Part shown: piece after piece, positions 1-11,892 of the stretch
How the letters are laid out: every line of letters begins with the position of its first letter
Position numbering within the stretch: the stretch's first letter is position 1
Source: CAVTJX01 sp963735175
Lineage (GTDB): Bacteria; Electryoneota; RPQS01
Assembly (NCBI GenBank): GCA_963735175.1
Contig: CAVTJX010000016.1
Location: 124,001-188,000, forward strand
Direction of reading: 5' to 3'
DNA length: 64,000 bases
Notes under the pieces: model-generated
What the model was told of the DNA's origin: nothing
Seen by the model: the letters and a program-made list of their open reading frames with translations, nothing else
The model's database searches: none
Program-made: the position numbers and the translations under genes

Positions 1-453
1 GGTGCCCAATAGGAACAGCGAACTTTCCATCCCGCCCACAGCCGTTTTCGCCAGATACGGATCAATCGCAAAGAGGAACAGCGTCACGGTGCCGGCCAGT
101 GGCAGCCGTTCCGCCAGCATCTGCCGCCAGATCATCCAAGCCACCGCGACTTCTGCGAGGAGTCCCAGGATTCGCGAGGACCACTCGATGCCGAACCCCA
201 GTCCGTAGGGAACAGCCAGGAGCATACCCCAGAGCGGCGATGTGATCCCCTGTACCTTCTCCCCAAGGTTATAAACGAAGCCGCCGCCATCCACCAGATT
301 CATCGAATAGCGGTAGGTGATGAACGAGTCGTCAAAAATCTGGAACGAGTACATGGCCACGATTCGCGCTGCCGCCACGGCGGCAAGCAGCCAGACGACG
401 AGGTCCGACCGAGAGGAAGACGCGAAGACTGATGAAAGTGGCTTAGGCGGCAC
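1..453 (-). CDS. GT39-like integral membrane glycosyltransferase, N-terminal part (runs off the left edge)
   Basis: The minus strand is open from position 453 to the window edge (151 codons). After a short serine-rich N-terminus comes a hydrophobic helix, then the block FDDSFITYRYSMNLVDG, then FVYNLGEKVQGITSPLWG. An acidic pair after the first transmembrane helix followed by ITYRY and a glycine-rich FVYN segment is typical of dolichol-phosphate-mannose-type (GT39/PMT, GT-C fold) glycosyltransferases, where the acidic loop is catalytic. More membrane helices follow before the edge. Such enzymes move a sugar from a polyprenyl-phosphate donor outside the inner membrane. I chose GTG at 453 because no ATG precedes the first helix; there is no clear ribosome binding site, so the start is uncertain. 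The acceptor cannot be inferred. Confidence 0.6.
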   Translation of the reverse strand, partial: MPPKPLSSVFASSSRSDLVVWLLAAVAAARIVAMYSFQIFDDSFITYRYSMNLVDGGGFVYNLGEKVQGITSPLWGMLLAVPYGLGFGIEWSSRILGLLAEVAVAWMIWRQMLAERLPLAGTVTLFLFAIDPYLAKTAVGGMESSLFLLGT

Positions 454-556
454 GATTTGGGGGGAAGAAGACGTTCGCTGGCCCTCGGAATTTTTTGACG
501 GGCAAGGCGTAGCAGATGGGTCGAAAGAGATAAGTAAATAAAACTTGCCAATAAAG

Positions 557-591
557 CAAGAGCCCCGGATCCAGGGGATCAGGGGCTCTTG
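557..591 (-). terminator. Hairpin downstream of the 5S-derived fragment
   Basis: Ten-bp arms at 557-566 and 582-591 (CAAGAGCCCC/GGGGCTCTTG) enclose a 15-nt loop. The outer eight bases of each arm match the arms of the true rrn terminator at 2602-2635, but the inner stem and loop differ. No strong U tract follows. It would stop transcription leaving the 741-2545 gene pair. Confidence 0.6.
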
Positions 592-628
592 TAATAAATT
601 CCCGCTAACGTCCTACTCTCCCAGCCAG
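584..628. repeat. 45-bp direct repeat, distal copy (5S 3' end plus terminator arm)
   Basis: Positions 584-628 are identical to 2628-2672. The repeat covers the 3' arm of the terminator hairpin, a GTAATAAATT linker and the last 28 nt of the 5S rRNA gene. The spacing is 2044 bp, and the interval holds the two-gene cassette at 741-2545. This is the arrangement expected of an element integrated at, or recombined into, the 5S 3' end, or of a second 5S gene whose body was replaced. Confidence 0.85.
601..628 (-). pseudogene. 5S rRNA 3'-end remnant
   Basis: These 28 bases equal the 3' terminal 28 nt of the intact 5S gene at 2645-2760, in the same orientation. Upstream (629-740) the similarity to 5S stops, so this is a truncated copy. 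The interval 629-740 holds no gene I can recognise. Confidence 0.75.
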
Positions 629-740
629 CCCAGGTACATACGGCCCAAACAGGAACCCCGTTACCCTAGCCGGTTCACCCCGAGTGCCATAAAGGCCATA
701 TTTAATGATTAATCTCAAATCGCTTAGATACGCCTAAAAT

Positions 741-2354
741 TCACCCGGTTCTTCTAAGAGATTGCCACATTCTGTTGAATTCGGACGATTGTTCTGCCAA
801 CTCAGCAAGAACCTCAGTAGCAAACTCACTGCCGAGTCTCTCGGACATTTTCTCACCGAACTGATGGTCCCAATATAGACTTCCCAGAAGCAGCTGACCT
901 TGCTCAATCCCAGTCGCGTCGAAGACAAACTCAAACAGCCTTATTCCGTTGTGGTTCGCGACAGCCCTCCATACATATCTTGGCATCGGTTTGTGTAGAA
1001 CGCTCAGCTTAACTGAGCGAGAGTCATTAGAATACTCATTTCGAATATGGGAACGAAAGTGCGTGAGATCACTCAAGAAGATATCCCATTCCAGATTCTT
1101 GAGTTCTACTAATTCAAAATATCCACTTAGAAATCGCAAAGCTTCGTCGATGGCAAGAGTTCTTTCCACTATCGCGCTGTATGGAATGCGGATTTTATGG
1201 TATAACGGAACAATTAAAGTCTCTGGTGCAAAAAATAAATTACCGGGCTGGCCGTTGCGATCCAGCCACGATGTCGCTATGCAGGCACGCTGCTTTAAAT
1301 TTCCATCGATTTTCACCCGGCGCTGCTCATCAAGAAACTCAAGGCGGGAGAATGGGCCAATTTGGTCATCGTGAGCGTAGATTTTCTCGATTCTCTCTGG
1401 CACAAGCAGTAACTCGTGATTCTCCACTTTGAGCGCCTTTGGAGCACCACTCTGTAGACTGTATCCGGCGAGTGCGATTGCATGATACCCTTCAAAAATC
1501 GGTTGTTCAACGTTCGTGAGATCATGAATGGAGACGATCAAGAGAACCGGTATTCCGAATTGGAGGTAGGCATACACATTAGCCTTTAGATGTGCATGAT
1601 CTGGCTCTTCGTCTAATTGTATTGAGAAAGGCATTAGGCTATACGATTTGAGCGCGCGGACGATCTGCGCCATTGTAAGCCCCTTGGAGACCATCAACTT
1701 GATGTCTTTAGTCGGATGTTCATCCGCCGCGATTGTAATTTCCGAAGGTGTTGGTATGGGGTGATGATATACTATTCCTGTAGCGTGTAACGTTGTCCAG
1801 ATCGCTGAGGTTGCACACGCAGAGACAACAGTATCCTGCTCCTGAAATGCGAGTGTGGTGACATGAAGAGGGAGCCCGCACAAGTCAACTGAATATTTCC
1901 GCTCAATTGGGTATGAACGTCGACCTTCCGGCTCATAAGTCCGCAAGCAAGTGCGTCCGATCACCGTATTCGGTAATGGACGAACGACAATAAAGCCAAG
2001 ATACGAGTTCTTCGCAGCATCAATTAATTGTGGCTCAGCAACCCCTAAAATGAAATCCTGGAATTCAGTCGAGTTTACGTCGATCGAAAAGAAATGAAGG
2101 CGCCGGCAGAATCGCTGATATTGCTGAAAACACCGAACGTAATATGCTGAATAGTCGTCTAAATAATCCCTGTCGACGTAATTATCCTCAATTACCATTG
2201 TTTTAGCTCCTATTTTGTCAAAATACTCGCGAAAATAGGAGAGATGGAACTTAGAATGTACCGCGCGTTTATCCACCCCTTGAAACTGCGATAGCTCAGT
2301 TTCAAGCTGAGCTATCGTATACGGAACAACACTAAGGTTTTCAAATTTAGTCAC
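741..2354 (-). CDS. Uncharacterised papain-fold (C39-like) cysteine peptidase protein, 537 aa
   Basis: I do not recognise a named family, but the centre looks like a papain-fold peptidase. AFQEQDTVVSACATSAIW (about residues 169-186) gives a candidate nucleophile Cys180, with Gln171 or Gln173 as a possible oxyanion residue. FEGYHAIALAGYS gives His291, and YAHDDQIGPFSR gives Asp329 or Asp330, in the Cys-His-Asp order of C39-like peptidases and bacterial transglutaminases. The N-terminal 160 residues (with YLGFIVVRPLP) and C-terminal 190 residues have no recognised domain. No signal peptide or membrane helix is seen, so it is probably cytoplasmic. The GTG start at 2354 overlaps the upstream small gene's stop by 4 bp (GTGA), implying translational coupling. 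The gene is AT-richer than its neighbours and flanked by 45-bp repeats, suggesting transfer. Function and substrate are unknown; the triad is inferred. Confidence 0.75.
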   Translation of the reverse strand: MTKFENLSVVPYTIAQLETELSQFQGVDKRAVHSKFHLSYFREYFDKIGAKTMVIEDNYVDRDYLDDYSAYYVRCFQQYQRFCRRLHFFSIDVNSTEFQDFILGVAEPQLIDAAKNSYLGFIVVRPLPNTVIGRTCLRTYEPEGRRSYPIERKYSVDLCGLPLHVTTLAFQEQDTVVSACATSAIWTTLHATGIVYHHPIPTPSEITIAADEHPTKDIKLMVSKGLTMAQIVRALKSYSLMPFSIQLDEEPDHAHLKANVYAYLQFGIPVLLIVSIHDLTNVEQPIFEGYHAIALAGYSLQSGAPKALKVENHELLLVPERIEKIYAHDDQIGPFSRLEFLDEQRRVKIDGNLKQRACIATSWLDRNGQPGNLFFAPETLIVPLYHKIRIPYSAIVERTLAIDEALRFLSGYFELVELKNLEWDIFLSDLTHFRSHIRNEYSNDSRSVKLSVLHKPMPRYVWRAVANHNGIRLFEFVFDATGIEQGQLLLGSLYWDHQFGEKMSERLGSEFATEVLAELAEQSSEFNRMWQSLRRTG

Positions 2355-2545
2355 TTGCTAATCTCCCTGCGGAGTGCTTCCTCAGTTACCTGCATGCGAT
2401 TGTTTATTAAACGGAACGCGCGTGATGTAGTGTCGAGCCGCTTGCGCAATTCACAAGCAACTGTTTTGGAGTTCTTTACTGCTTCGCTTGTTGGACCAGA
2501 CCCAGTAACGGACGCTGCAGTACTAGACTTCATACTTGACCCCAT
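2351..2545 (-). CDS. Small protein (64 aa) coupled to the C39-like peptidase gene
   Basis: The ATG at 2545 follows a purine-rich AGAAGAA stretch; an upstream in-frame start at 2584 or an internal ATG four codons on are also possible. The product has a Ser/Thr/Gly/Ala-rich N-terminal 20 residues, then a basic amphipathic segment (ELRKRLDTTSRAFRLINNRM) probably forming one helix. No membrane segment is present. The stop overlaps the start of the 537-aa peptidase-like gene by 4 bp, so the two are almost certainly made together. A small partner next to a papain-fold enzyme could be a substrate, inhibitor or activator; that is inference. I do not recognise its family. Confidence 0.55.
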   Translation of the reverse strand: MGSSMKSSTAASVTGSGPTSEAVKNSKTVACELRKRLDTTSRAFRLINNRMQVTEEALRREISK

Positions 2546-2601
2546 TGTTCTTCTACCCCATACATTTGTAATACTAATATACAAAAACCAGTCAGTCTAA
2601 T

Positions 2602-2635
2602 CAAGAGCCTCCGGCCAGTAGGCCGGAGGCTCTTG
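2602..2635 (-). terminator. rRNA operon terminator
   Basis: A perfect 15-bp stem (2602-2616 with 2621-2635, CAAGAGCCTCCGGCC and its complement) with a 4-nt loop starts ten bases after the 5S 3' end. The U run is weak, so leakage into the downstream gene pair is possible. Confidence 0.8.
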
Positions 2636-2672
2636 TAATAAATTCCCGCTAACGTCCTACTCTCCCAGCCAG
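2628..2672. repeat. 45-bp direct repeat, proximal copy
   Basis: This is the copy inside the intact operon end, identical to 584-628. It includes the 5S 3' terminal 28 nt and the 3' arm of the terminator. Confidence 0.85.
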
Positions 2673-2760
2673 TTGCCCGGCAAGTACCATCGGCGATGAA
2701 AGGCTTAACGACTCTGTTCGGAATGGGAAGAGGTGGTTCCCTTTCTCCAAGGTCAGCGGA
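2645..2760 (-). rRNA. rrf: 5S ribosomal RNA
   Basis: The minus strand begins CCGCTGACC and ends GGACGTTAGCGGG; the two ends pair to form helix I. Internal landmarks include CCCATTCCGAACAGAG and CGCCGATGGTACT, as in bacterial 5S rRNA. Length is about 116 nt. It is the last rRNA gene of the operon, and its 3' end forms part of the 45-bp repeat. Ends are accurate to a few bases. Confidence 0.93.
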
Positions 2761-2942
2761 AAAGACATTGCGGCTGGGAGATCGAAGCCCGTGGGCTTCG
2801 CTTACGCTTGGGATCTCAGCGCAGCCGCGAAAGATCGGCAATTGGAAACGGCGGGAGCTTCAAACCCGCATATGATCAATCTGTGAAGCGATCAGAAAGC
2901 CGCTTGGGACAGCTTGTCGATTCAATCGCAAAAAGAATTAAA

Positions 2943-5860
<2,918 letters not shown>

Positions 5861-6029
5861 GAAAAACTTTTCGCTGACTTGTATAGACAAGAGATCCCAA
5901 GCAGCTTTTCTTCTCTTTCGTCTCAGCTCTACTGAGCTTAAACACGTATCCACTTTTGGCTGGATACAAACCTTTCCTCGAGAGATCATACATCACTTCA
6001 GTCTCGTCAACCGAAGTGATCGTTTCCAA

Positions 6030-6042
6030 TTGTCAAAGAACA
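6030..6042 (-). promoter_or_regulatory. boxA-like antitermination site in the tRNA-23S spacer
   Basis: TGTTCTTTGACAA on the minus strand matches the boxA pattern (UGCUCUUUAACA) and is identical to the copy in the 16S leader at 8396-8408. Paired boxA sites ahead of 16S and 23S are how Nus-factor antitermination complexes normally load. The rest of the spacer (5861-6376) contains no gene that I see. Confidence 0.7.
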
Positions 6043-6376
6043 GCACCAGGGATGGTGCACATCCGCGCGCCGAGCCCGATTGCGCGGCGGCGGACAATTT
6101 CGCCAGAGTTGTATTCTTCAAAAGCGCCGTTGGTGTTTAAAAATACTCGCGTTCAAAGCCTGATAGCTCTCAAAACATTCTGAATGAAAAGCACGAGCGG
6201 TCATCGGGAGTGTCAAGCTGTAACATACGCCCACCTAGCGCTGCTTTCGAATATGACTGGTCATTCCACGTAGAGACAGCGACTTACAGCAATGCACAAA
6301 TAGACAAAAACCGTCAAACAAAAAAGATTACCGCTGTCGAGCGTCTGCTTCCAGACAAAAGATACGCTCCACTCCG

Positions 6377-6449
6377 TGGAGCGTATCGGGATCGAACCGA
6401 TGACCTCCGGCTTGCAAAGCCGGCGCTCTCCCAGCTGAGCTAACGCCCC
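6377..6449 (-). tRNA. tRNA-Ala (TGC)
   Basis: The acceptor arms GGGGCGT/ACGCTCC pair. The D arm is AGCTCAGCTGGGAGAGC, the anticodon loop CTTTGCAAG gives anticodon TGC, and the T arm contains GTTCGATCC. The 3' CCA is not encoded. Position between tRNA-Ile and 23S is standard. Confidence 0.96.
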
Positions 6450-6510
6450 TGGATCCAAGGATCAGTGGACGGTCAGACAGCCGTGTGGTTCAAGCGGTGC
6501 TGAAAACCGG

Positions 6511-6585
<75 letters not shown>

Positions 6586-6774
6586 AACTTTGCGAGCCGG
6601 GCGACCGCACGCGTTTAAGTGCAGCCGACCATCTCGTCCGTCACTCTGCTCGGCAATCAAATTTATCAAAAAGAAGACAGCGCGTGAATGGAGAATCAAA
6701 GAAGCGACTCACGAAGAGTCACTATCAAAAGTTTTCGACCTTATCCGTCTTCACCGGCGAACCGGTGACGCGGA

Positions 6775-8312
<1,538 letters not shown>

Positions 8313-8395
8313 AGAACGAAGAAATAATTGAGCTGTTTTCAAGAACCTTTGACAGAAACCTCTTGGGTTCCGTCATTCACGCTACTGTCTTCCTT

Positions 8396-8408
8396 TTGTC
8401 AAAGAACA
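8396..8408 (-). promoter_or_regulatory. boxA-like antitermination site in the rrn leader
   Basis: TGTTCTTTGACAA lies in the leader between the promoter and 16S, identical over 13 bases to the spacer copy at 6030-6042. Confidence 0.7.
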
Positions 8409-8478
8409 AGCAAAACGGGGTCGAAACTGCTTACCGGCAGTCTTTACTGTCGACCCAGCATTTTGTTTTAGCGGGACA

Positions 8479-8507
8479 AATATAACGTTCCATTCCCGGT
8501 TTGTCAA
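8479..8507 (-). promoter_or_regulatory. rRNA operon promoter
   Basis: On the minus strand, TTGACA (8507-8502) and TATATT (8484-8479) are separated by exactly 17 nt, close to the housekeeping sigma factor consensus. Transcription would start near 8472, leaving a leader of about 160 nt with boxA before 16S. The flanking sequence is AT-rich upstream (TTAATTTGGATTA), as with an UP element. Confidence 0.85.
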
Positions 8508-8614
8508 GCCCTAATCCAAATTAATTTTCTGGATTTACGCCGATCGAGTCATCGGTCCTGAAACCTAAATTTAAGTGTGTCAAACTATTACACACAGAGG
8601 AGGCACGAGCCGAT

Positions 8615-8854
8615 TTGCGAGGTATACGGCTGGAGACGGCTCGAAAACCCGCGAAATTGGGCTTAATAGATCAGTACGTCATCTTAGTCGTCCAAAATCT
8701 ACCGATCCACATTCCGGCCGCGTATCATCACGATTTTCGGCGAATCCCAGAAGCAGATCGGACTGAAATCGCTCGGAAATGCGTGCTTATATATCAAAAA
8801 TCAGCGATACAACATGGATTGAAACAAAAAGCCCTGCCGCTGGTCCCTGAATGA
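8615..8854 (+). CDS. Possible small protein upstream of the rrn promoter (79 aa)
   Basis: A TTG at 8615 follows a GAGGAGG ribosome-binding-like stretch (about 8597-8604) by ten bases and opens a 79-codon frame with a mixed, protein-like composition (LGLIDQYVILVVQNLPIHIP). It has no known motif, signal or membrane helix. The stop falls in the loop of the hairpin at 8826-8874, which is unusual. It may be spurious; I list it because of the good ribosome binding site. Confidence 0.3.
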   Translation: MRGIRLETARKPAKLGLIDQYVILVVQNLPIHIPAAYHHDFRRIPEADRTEIARKCVLIYQKSAIQHGLKQKALPLVPE

Positions 8855-8874
8855 ACCACTTGGCAGGACTTTTT
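8826..8874 (+). terminator. Bidirectional-looking hairpin terminator
   Basis: Arms 8826-8838 (AAAAAGCCCTGCC) and 8862-8874 (GGCAGGACTTTTT) pair over 13 positions with one mismatch. The A run and T run make it able to work in either direction. The loop is 23 nt. The next 290 bases (8875-9164) are AT-rich and have no gene; they should hold the promoter of the gene at 9165. Confidence 0.7.
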
Positions 8875-9164
8875 GCTGTCAACGAAATCGAAAACTGCCG
8901 CTCGCTTCTCGTTCGAATCCAACTTGTAAACGCTCTGGCACGTGAACATGTTCCCACTTGTGCTCCCGTTCGTTTGGCCCCGAAAAACGTAACATATTAT
9001 TTTATTGTGATAAATTTTTCCTATAGTTCTGTTAATATTCAGTTTTGTGAAACACACGGAGACGGTATTTGAAATTTTAAGACTCCGGTGAAATTTCCAC
9101 CCCCGGCATTCGTCATACACCCTCTCGGACTTGCTTTTAAATCACGAATTACTAACTTGTTCCT

Positions 9165-10016
9165 ATGATTATTTTCCTTCTAATGTTCGCTTTGGCCGTT
9201 CCCGGCCTGGCTACTGCACGATCGGCGGATATTTTGACCCTTCCCGAGAATCCGCGAGTCATGGCAATGGGAGGCGCGTTTATTGCCGTGGCGGATGATC
9301 CCGTGTCCGGCCTTTACAATCCGGCCGCTCTGCGCCAACTGAAGCGGGTGGGAATGGACTTCTTCTTCAATACCGCGACCACTGGAGCACCGGATCATCT
9401 CGGCCTGGCGATGGCTAATCCGGGAACGGATCGCGGCAGCGCCTTTGCGATGGGTATTTATTCGCAGGGGCTGCTTGAGAAACGGGATCTGCTTTACTAC
9501 GTTCCATATACAGGGACCAGTCTCACTCTCAGCCGCACCACTCATCTGGGACTGGTGATGCGGTTTCCTTATCGCACATCGAGGATCGACGGTATCTCGT
9601 CGCACTGGGCGACGCTCGCCGATCTGAGTTTGCTGCAGACGTTCCGCGCATTCCGGCTGGGCGCAGGCATCGAACGCACCTTCGGCGGCGGCGGTGAGAT
9701 GGTGCCGCGGCGGTTGCGGGCGGGACTCGCGTATCAGTCCGCGTCCGGCGTAACCATGGCCTATGAATGGCAGGGCGCGGAAACACAAACTCGCTTTGAT
9801 TTCCATCGCAGCGCGTCGCAGTGTGGTCTGGAAATTCCAGTCGCTCGCTATGCGCTGCTGCGGGCGGGCTATCAGGCCGCCGCCACGCATCGCTACAGTT
9901 TCGGCGCTGCCGTGGGCAATATCGAGGAAGGCTTTCGCGTCGAAGCCGCCTGGGACCTGCCGACCGTGAAGAATGGCAGCACCCGCTGGTCTGTGGGCAT
10001 GGGTTATCGCATTTAA
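9165..10016 (+). CDS. Outer-membrane beta-barrel protein, PorV/UPF0164-like
   Basis: The 283-aa product begins with a signal peptide (MIIFLLMFALAVPGLATARS) followed by NPRVMAMGGAFIAVADDPV and LYNPAAL. That block is the N-terminal signature of the PorV/PorQ/UPF0164 barrels (FadL-like fold). The rest alternates polar and apolar residues with many aromatic strand ends and finishes in an aromatic (GMGYRI), as barrels do. PorV-type proteins in Bacteroidota shuttle type IX secretion cargo at the cell surface; others are transport channels. The gene directly downstream, 24 bp away, encodes a secreted subtilase with a YPNP-type sorting tail, consistent with a cargo/receptor pair, though that link is inferred. 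Confidence 0.7.
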   Translation: MIIFLLMFALAVPGLATARSADILTLPENPRVMAMGGAFIAVADDPVSGLYNPAALRQLKRVGMDFFFNTATTGAPDHLGLAMANPGTDRGSAFAMGIYSQGLLEKRDLLYYVPYTGTSLTLSRTTHLGLVMRFPYRTSRIDGISSHWATLADLSLLQTFRAFRLGAGIERTFGGGGEMVPRRLRAGLAYQSASGVTMAYEWQGAETQTRFDFHRSASQCGLEIPVARYALLRAGYQAAATHRYSFGAAVGNIEEGFRVEAAWDLPTVKNGSTRWSVGMGYRI

Positions 10017-10040
10017 CCTGGAGCAGAAATCGCCACTCCT

Positions 10041-11704
10041 ATGATGAAGCATCTCGTGTCGCTCACCTTGTCGATCCTCCTCTGCGCGGCGATCACTGAC
10101 TCGGCGCCGGCCACGGCGCGCTACTGGGTTTATTTCCGCGATAAGGCGATTGAACCCGCCAAGATGCGCGAAGCTTATGCGCGCGCGGAAAGCCGGATCA
10201 CGGCGCGGTCGCTCGCCCGACGGATGAAATCGATGGCCATTCCCGTCGATGAATACGACTTGCCCCTCGCCCCGCAATACGTCGACCGCGTGTTCGATAC
10301 CGGTGTACACGTCCGTTGCGGCAGCAAATGGCTGAACGCTGTCAGCGTGGAGGCCACGCCCGGGCAGGTGACAACGCTGGAAGCGCTGTCCTGCGTACGC
10401 TCCGTGGAAGCGTTTCGACTCCGTCGCGCCGATCTGGAGCTTCGCCCCGCCCACAGGCCGCAAGCGCTCGATGAACTCCACTACGGCTCGTCGTTTCTGC
10501 AGGACTCTGTCTGTCACGTGCCCGAACTGCACGCCCGCGGCCTGTCCGGACACGGCGTACTGATCGGTTTTCTCGATACCGGCTACAATCTGGCGCATCA
10601 TGTGTTCGACAGCCTGCACGTGCTCGCCGCCTATGATTTCATCAACGGCGACACCATCGTGGCGAATCAGGAAGCGCAGGATTCGGCGGGACAGTGGTAT
10701 CACGGCACCGCCACGCTTTCGGCTATGGCGGGCTATCAGGACAGCGTGCTGATCGGTCCCGCGTACGGCGCGGACGTGCTGTGCGCGAAGACCGAAGTCC
10801 TTCCCAGCGAAACGCAGATTGAAGAAGATTATTATGTGGCCGGACTCGAATGGGCCGACAGCCTTGGCGCCGATATTACCTCGTCAAGTCTCGGCTACCG
10901 CGACTGGTATACCTTCGATGATCTGAACGGCCACACGGCAGTGACGACACAGGCGGTGAACGTCGCCGTCGGTCATAACATTCTGGTGGTCACCGCCGCG
11001 GGCAACGACCGGCAGGACATCGAGTGGCCGCACATCCTCGCCCCCGCCGACGCGGATTCGATTCTCGCCGTGGGCGCCGTGACGTCGTTCGGCCTAATCA
11101 CGGATTTCTCCTCGCCGGGACCAACCGCCGACGGCCGCATCAAGCCCGACATCTGCGCGCAGGGCTTCGATGTCTTCGCTGCCAGCGCCGCGGACTGCGT
11201 CTCGTACAATTACCTCGCGGGGACCTCGCTGGCGACGCCGATCGTTGCCGGTGTGGCCGCGTTGATCATGGAAGCGCATCCCGACTGGACCGCGCAGATG
11301 GTGCGAACGGCGATCCTGAACACGGCCAATAACACCGCGACTCCGAACAACGACATACGGCTGGGGCATCGTGAATGGCCTCGCCGCCGTAGACTATGTG
11401 TTCGACAATACACCCGCGCCGCGTACGCCCGCCGTGCCGCGCTCGTCCGTGCTCCTCGCCGCATATCCCAATCCCGTCAACGGCACCGTCATGCTCACAC
11501 TGACGCTGCCGCAGGAGAGCGATGGCCGTCTCGTACTCTACGACGAACTGGGCCGCGAAAGCCACGTCTTCAAGCAGCAGCATTGGAGCGCGGGCGAGAG
11601 CCGCCTGATCCTTCGACGTCACCTCCCTTGCCACCGGCTTCTACTTCGCCCGCTTTACGGGCGCCGCGGGCAGCGCCGTCCAGCGCATCACAGTCATGAA
11701 ATAG
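10041..11704 (+). CDS. Secreted subtilisin-like serine protease (S8) with C-terminal sorting domain; two frameshifts
   Basis: The product has a signal peptide, a prodomain of about 140 residues and an S8 catalytic domain. Asp179 (GFLDTGYN), His221 (HGTATLSAMAG), Asn322 (TAAGND) and Ser396 (GTSLATPIVAG) form the catalytic set. The reading frame breaks near 11355 (NND, then YGWGIVNGLAAVDYV in the next frame) and near 11608 (RLI, then FDVTSLATGFYFARF), with an extra base each time. Reconstructed, the protein is about 554 aa and ends in LLAAYPNPVNG...VQRITVMK, a Por/FlgD-Ig-type tail for outer-membrane secretion. It is secreted to the surface and probably degrades extracellular protein. The breaks are more likely sequence errors than decay, because both sides are intact. 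Confidence 0.85.
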
Positions 11705-11832
11705 CCTACTGTTTCCACCGCCAGCCGGGTAACACGGTAAGGGCTTTTTCCGATTCACCACAAAGAATATCCGCGTTACCCGCCGCAATCGGAATGATTC
11801 GATGACGGCCGGGTTGCGCGGATACAGTTTTT

Positions 11833-11873
11833 CGCCAGCCGGATGCAGCCTTTCCCGCTTAACCCGGCTGGCG
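11833..11873. terminator. Convergent hairpin between the subtilase and dehydrogenase genes
   Basis: CGCCAGCCGG (11833-11842) pairs with CCGGCTGGCG (11864-11873). Two longer-range arms flank it (GCCGGGTT 11808-11815 with AACCCGGC 11861-11868, and CGGGTAAC 11726-11733 with GTTACCCG 11775-11782). The interval 11705-11892 therefore holds nested palindromes resembling the REP-like units elsewhere in the window, and probably ends both convergent transcripts. Confidence 0.5.
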
Positions 11874-11892
11874 ATATATGGAAGCGTTTTCT

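Noticed and set aside
2530..2841. 103-codon frame crossing the 5S gene and its terminator
   Set aside because: It runs through 5S rRNA and the hairpin, so it is not a plausible coding region.
9180..10703. 507-codon open frame antisense to the barrel and subtilase genes
   Set aside because: It has the His/Arg-rich composition of an antisense shadow in GC-rich DNA, and the opposite strand has clear families.
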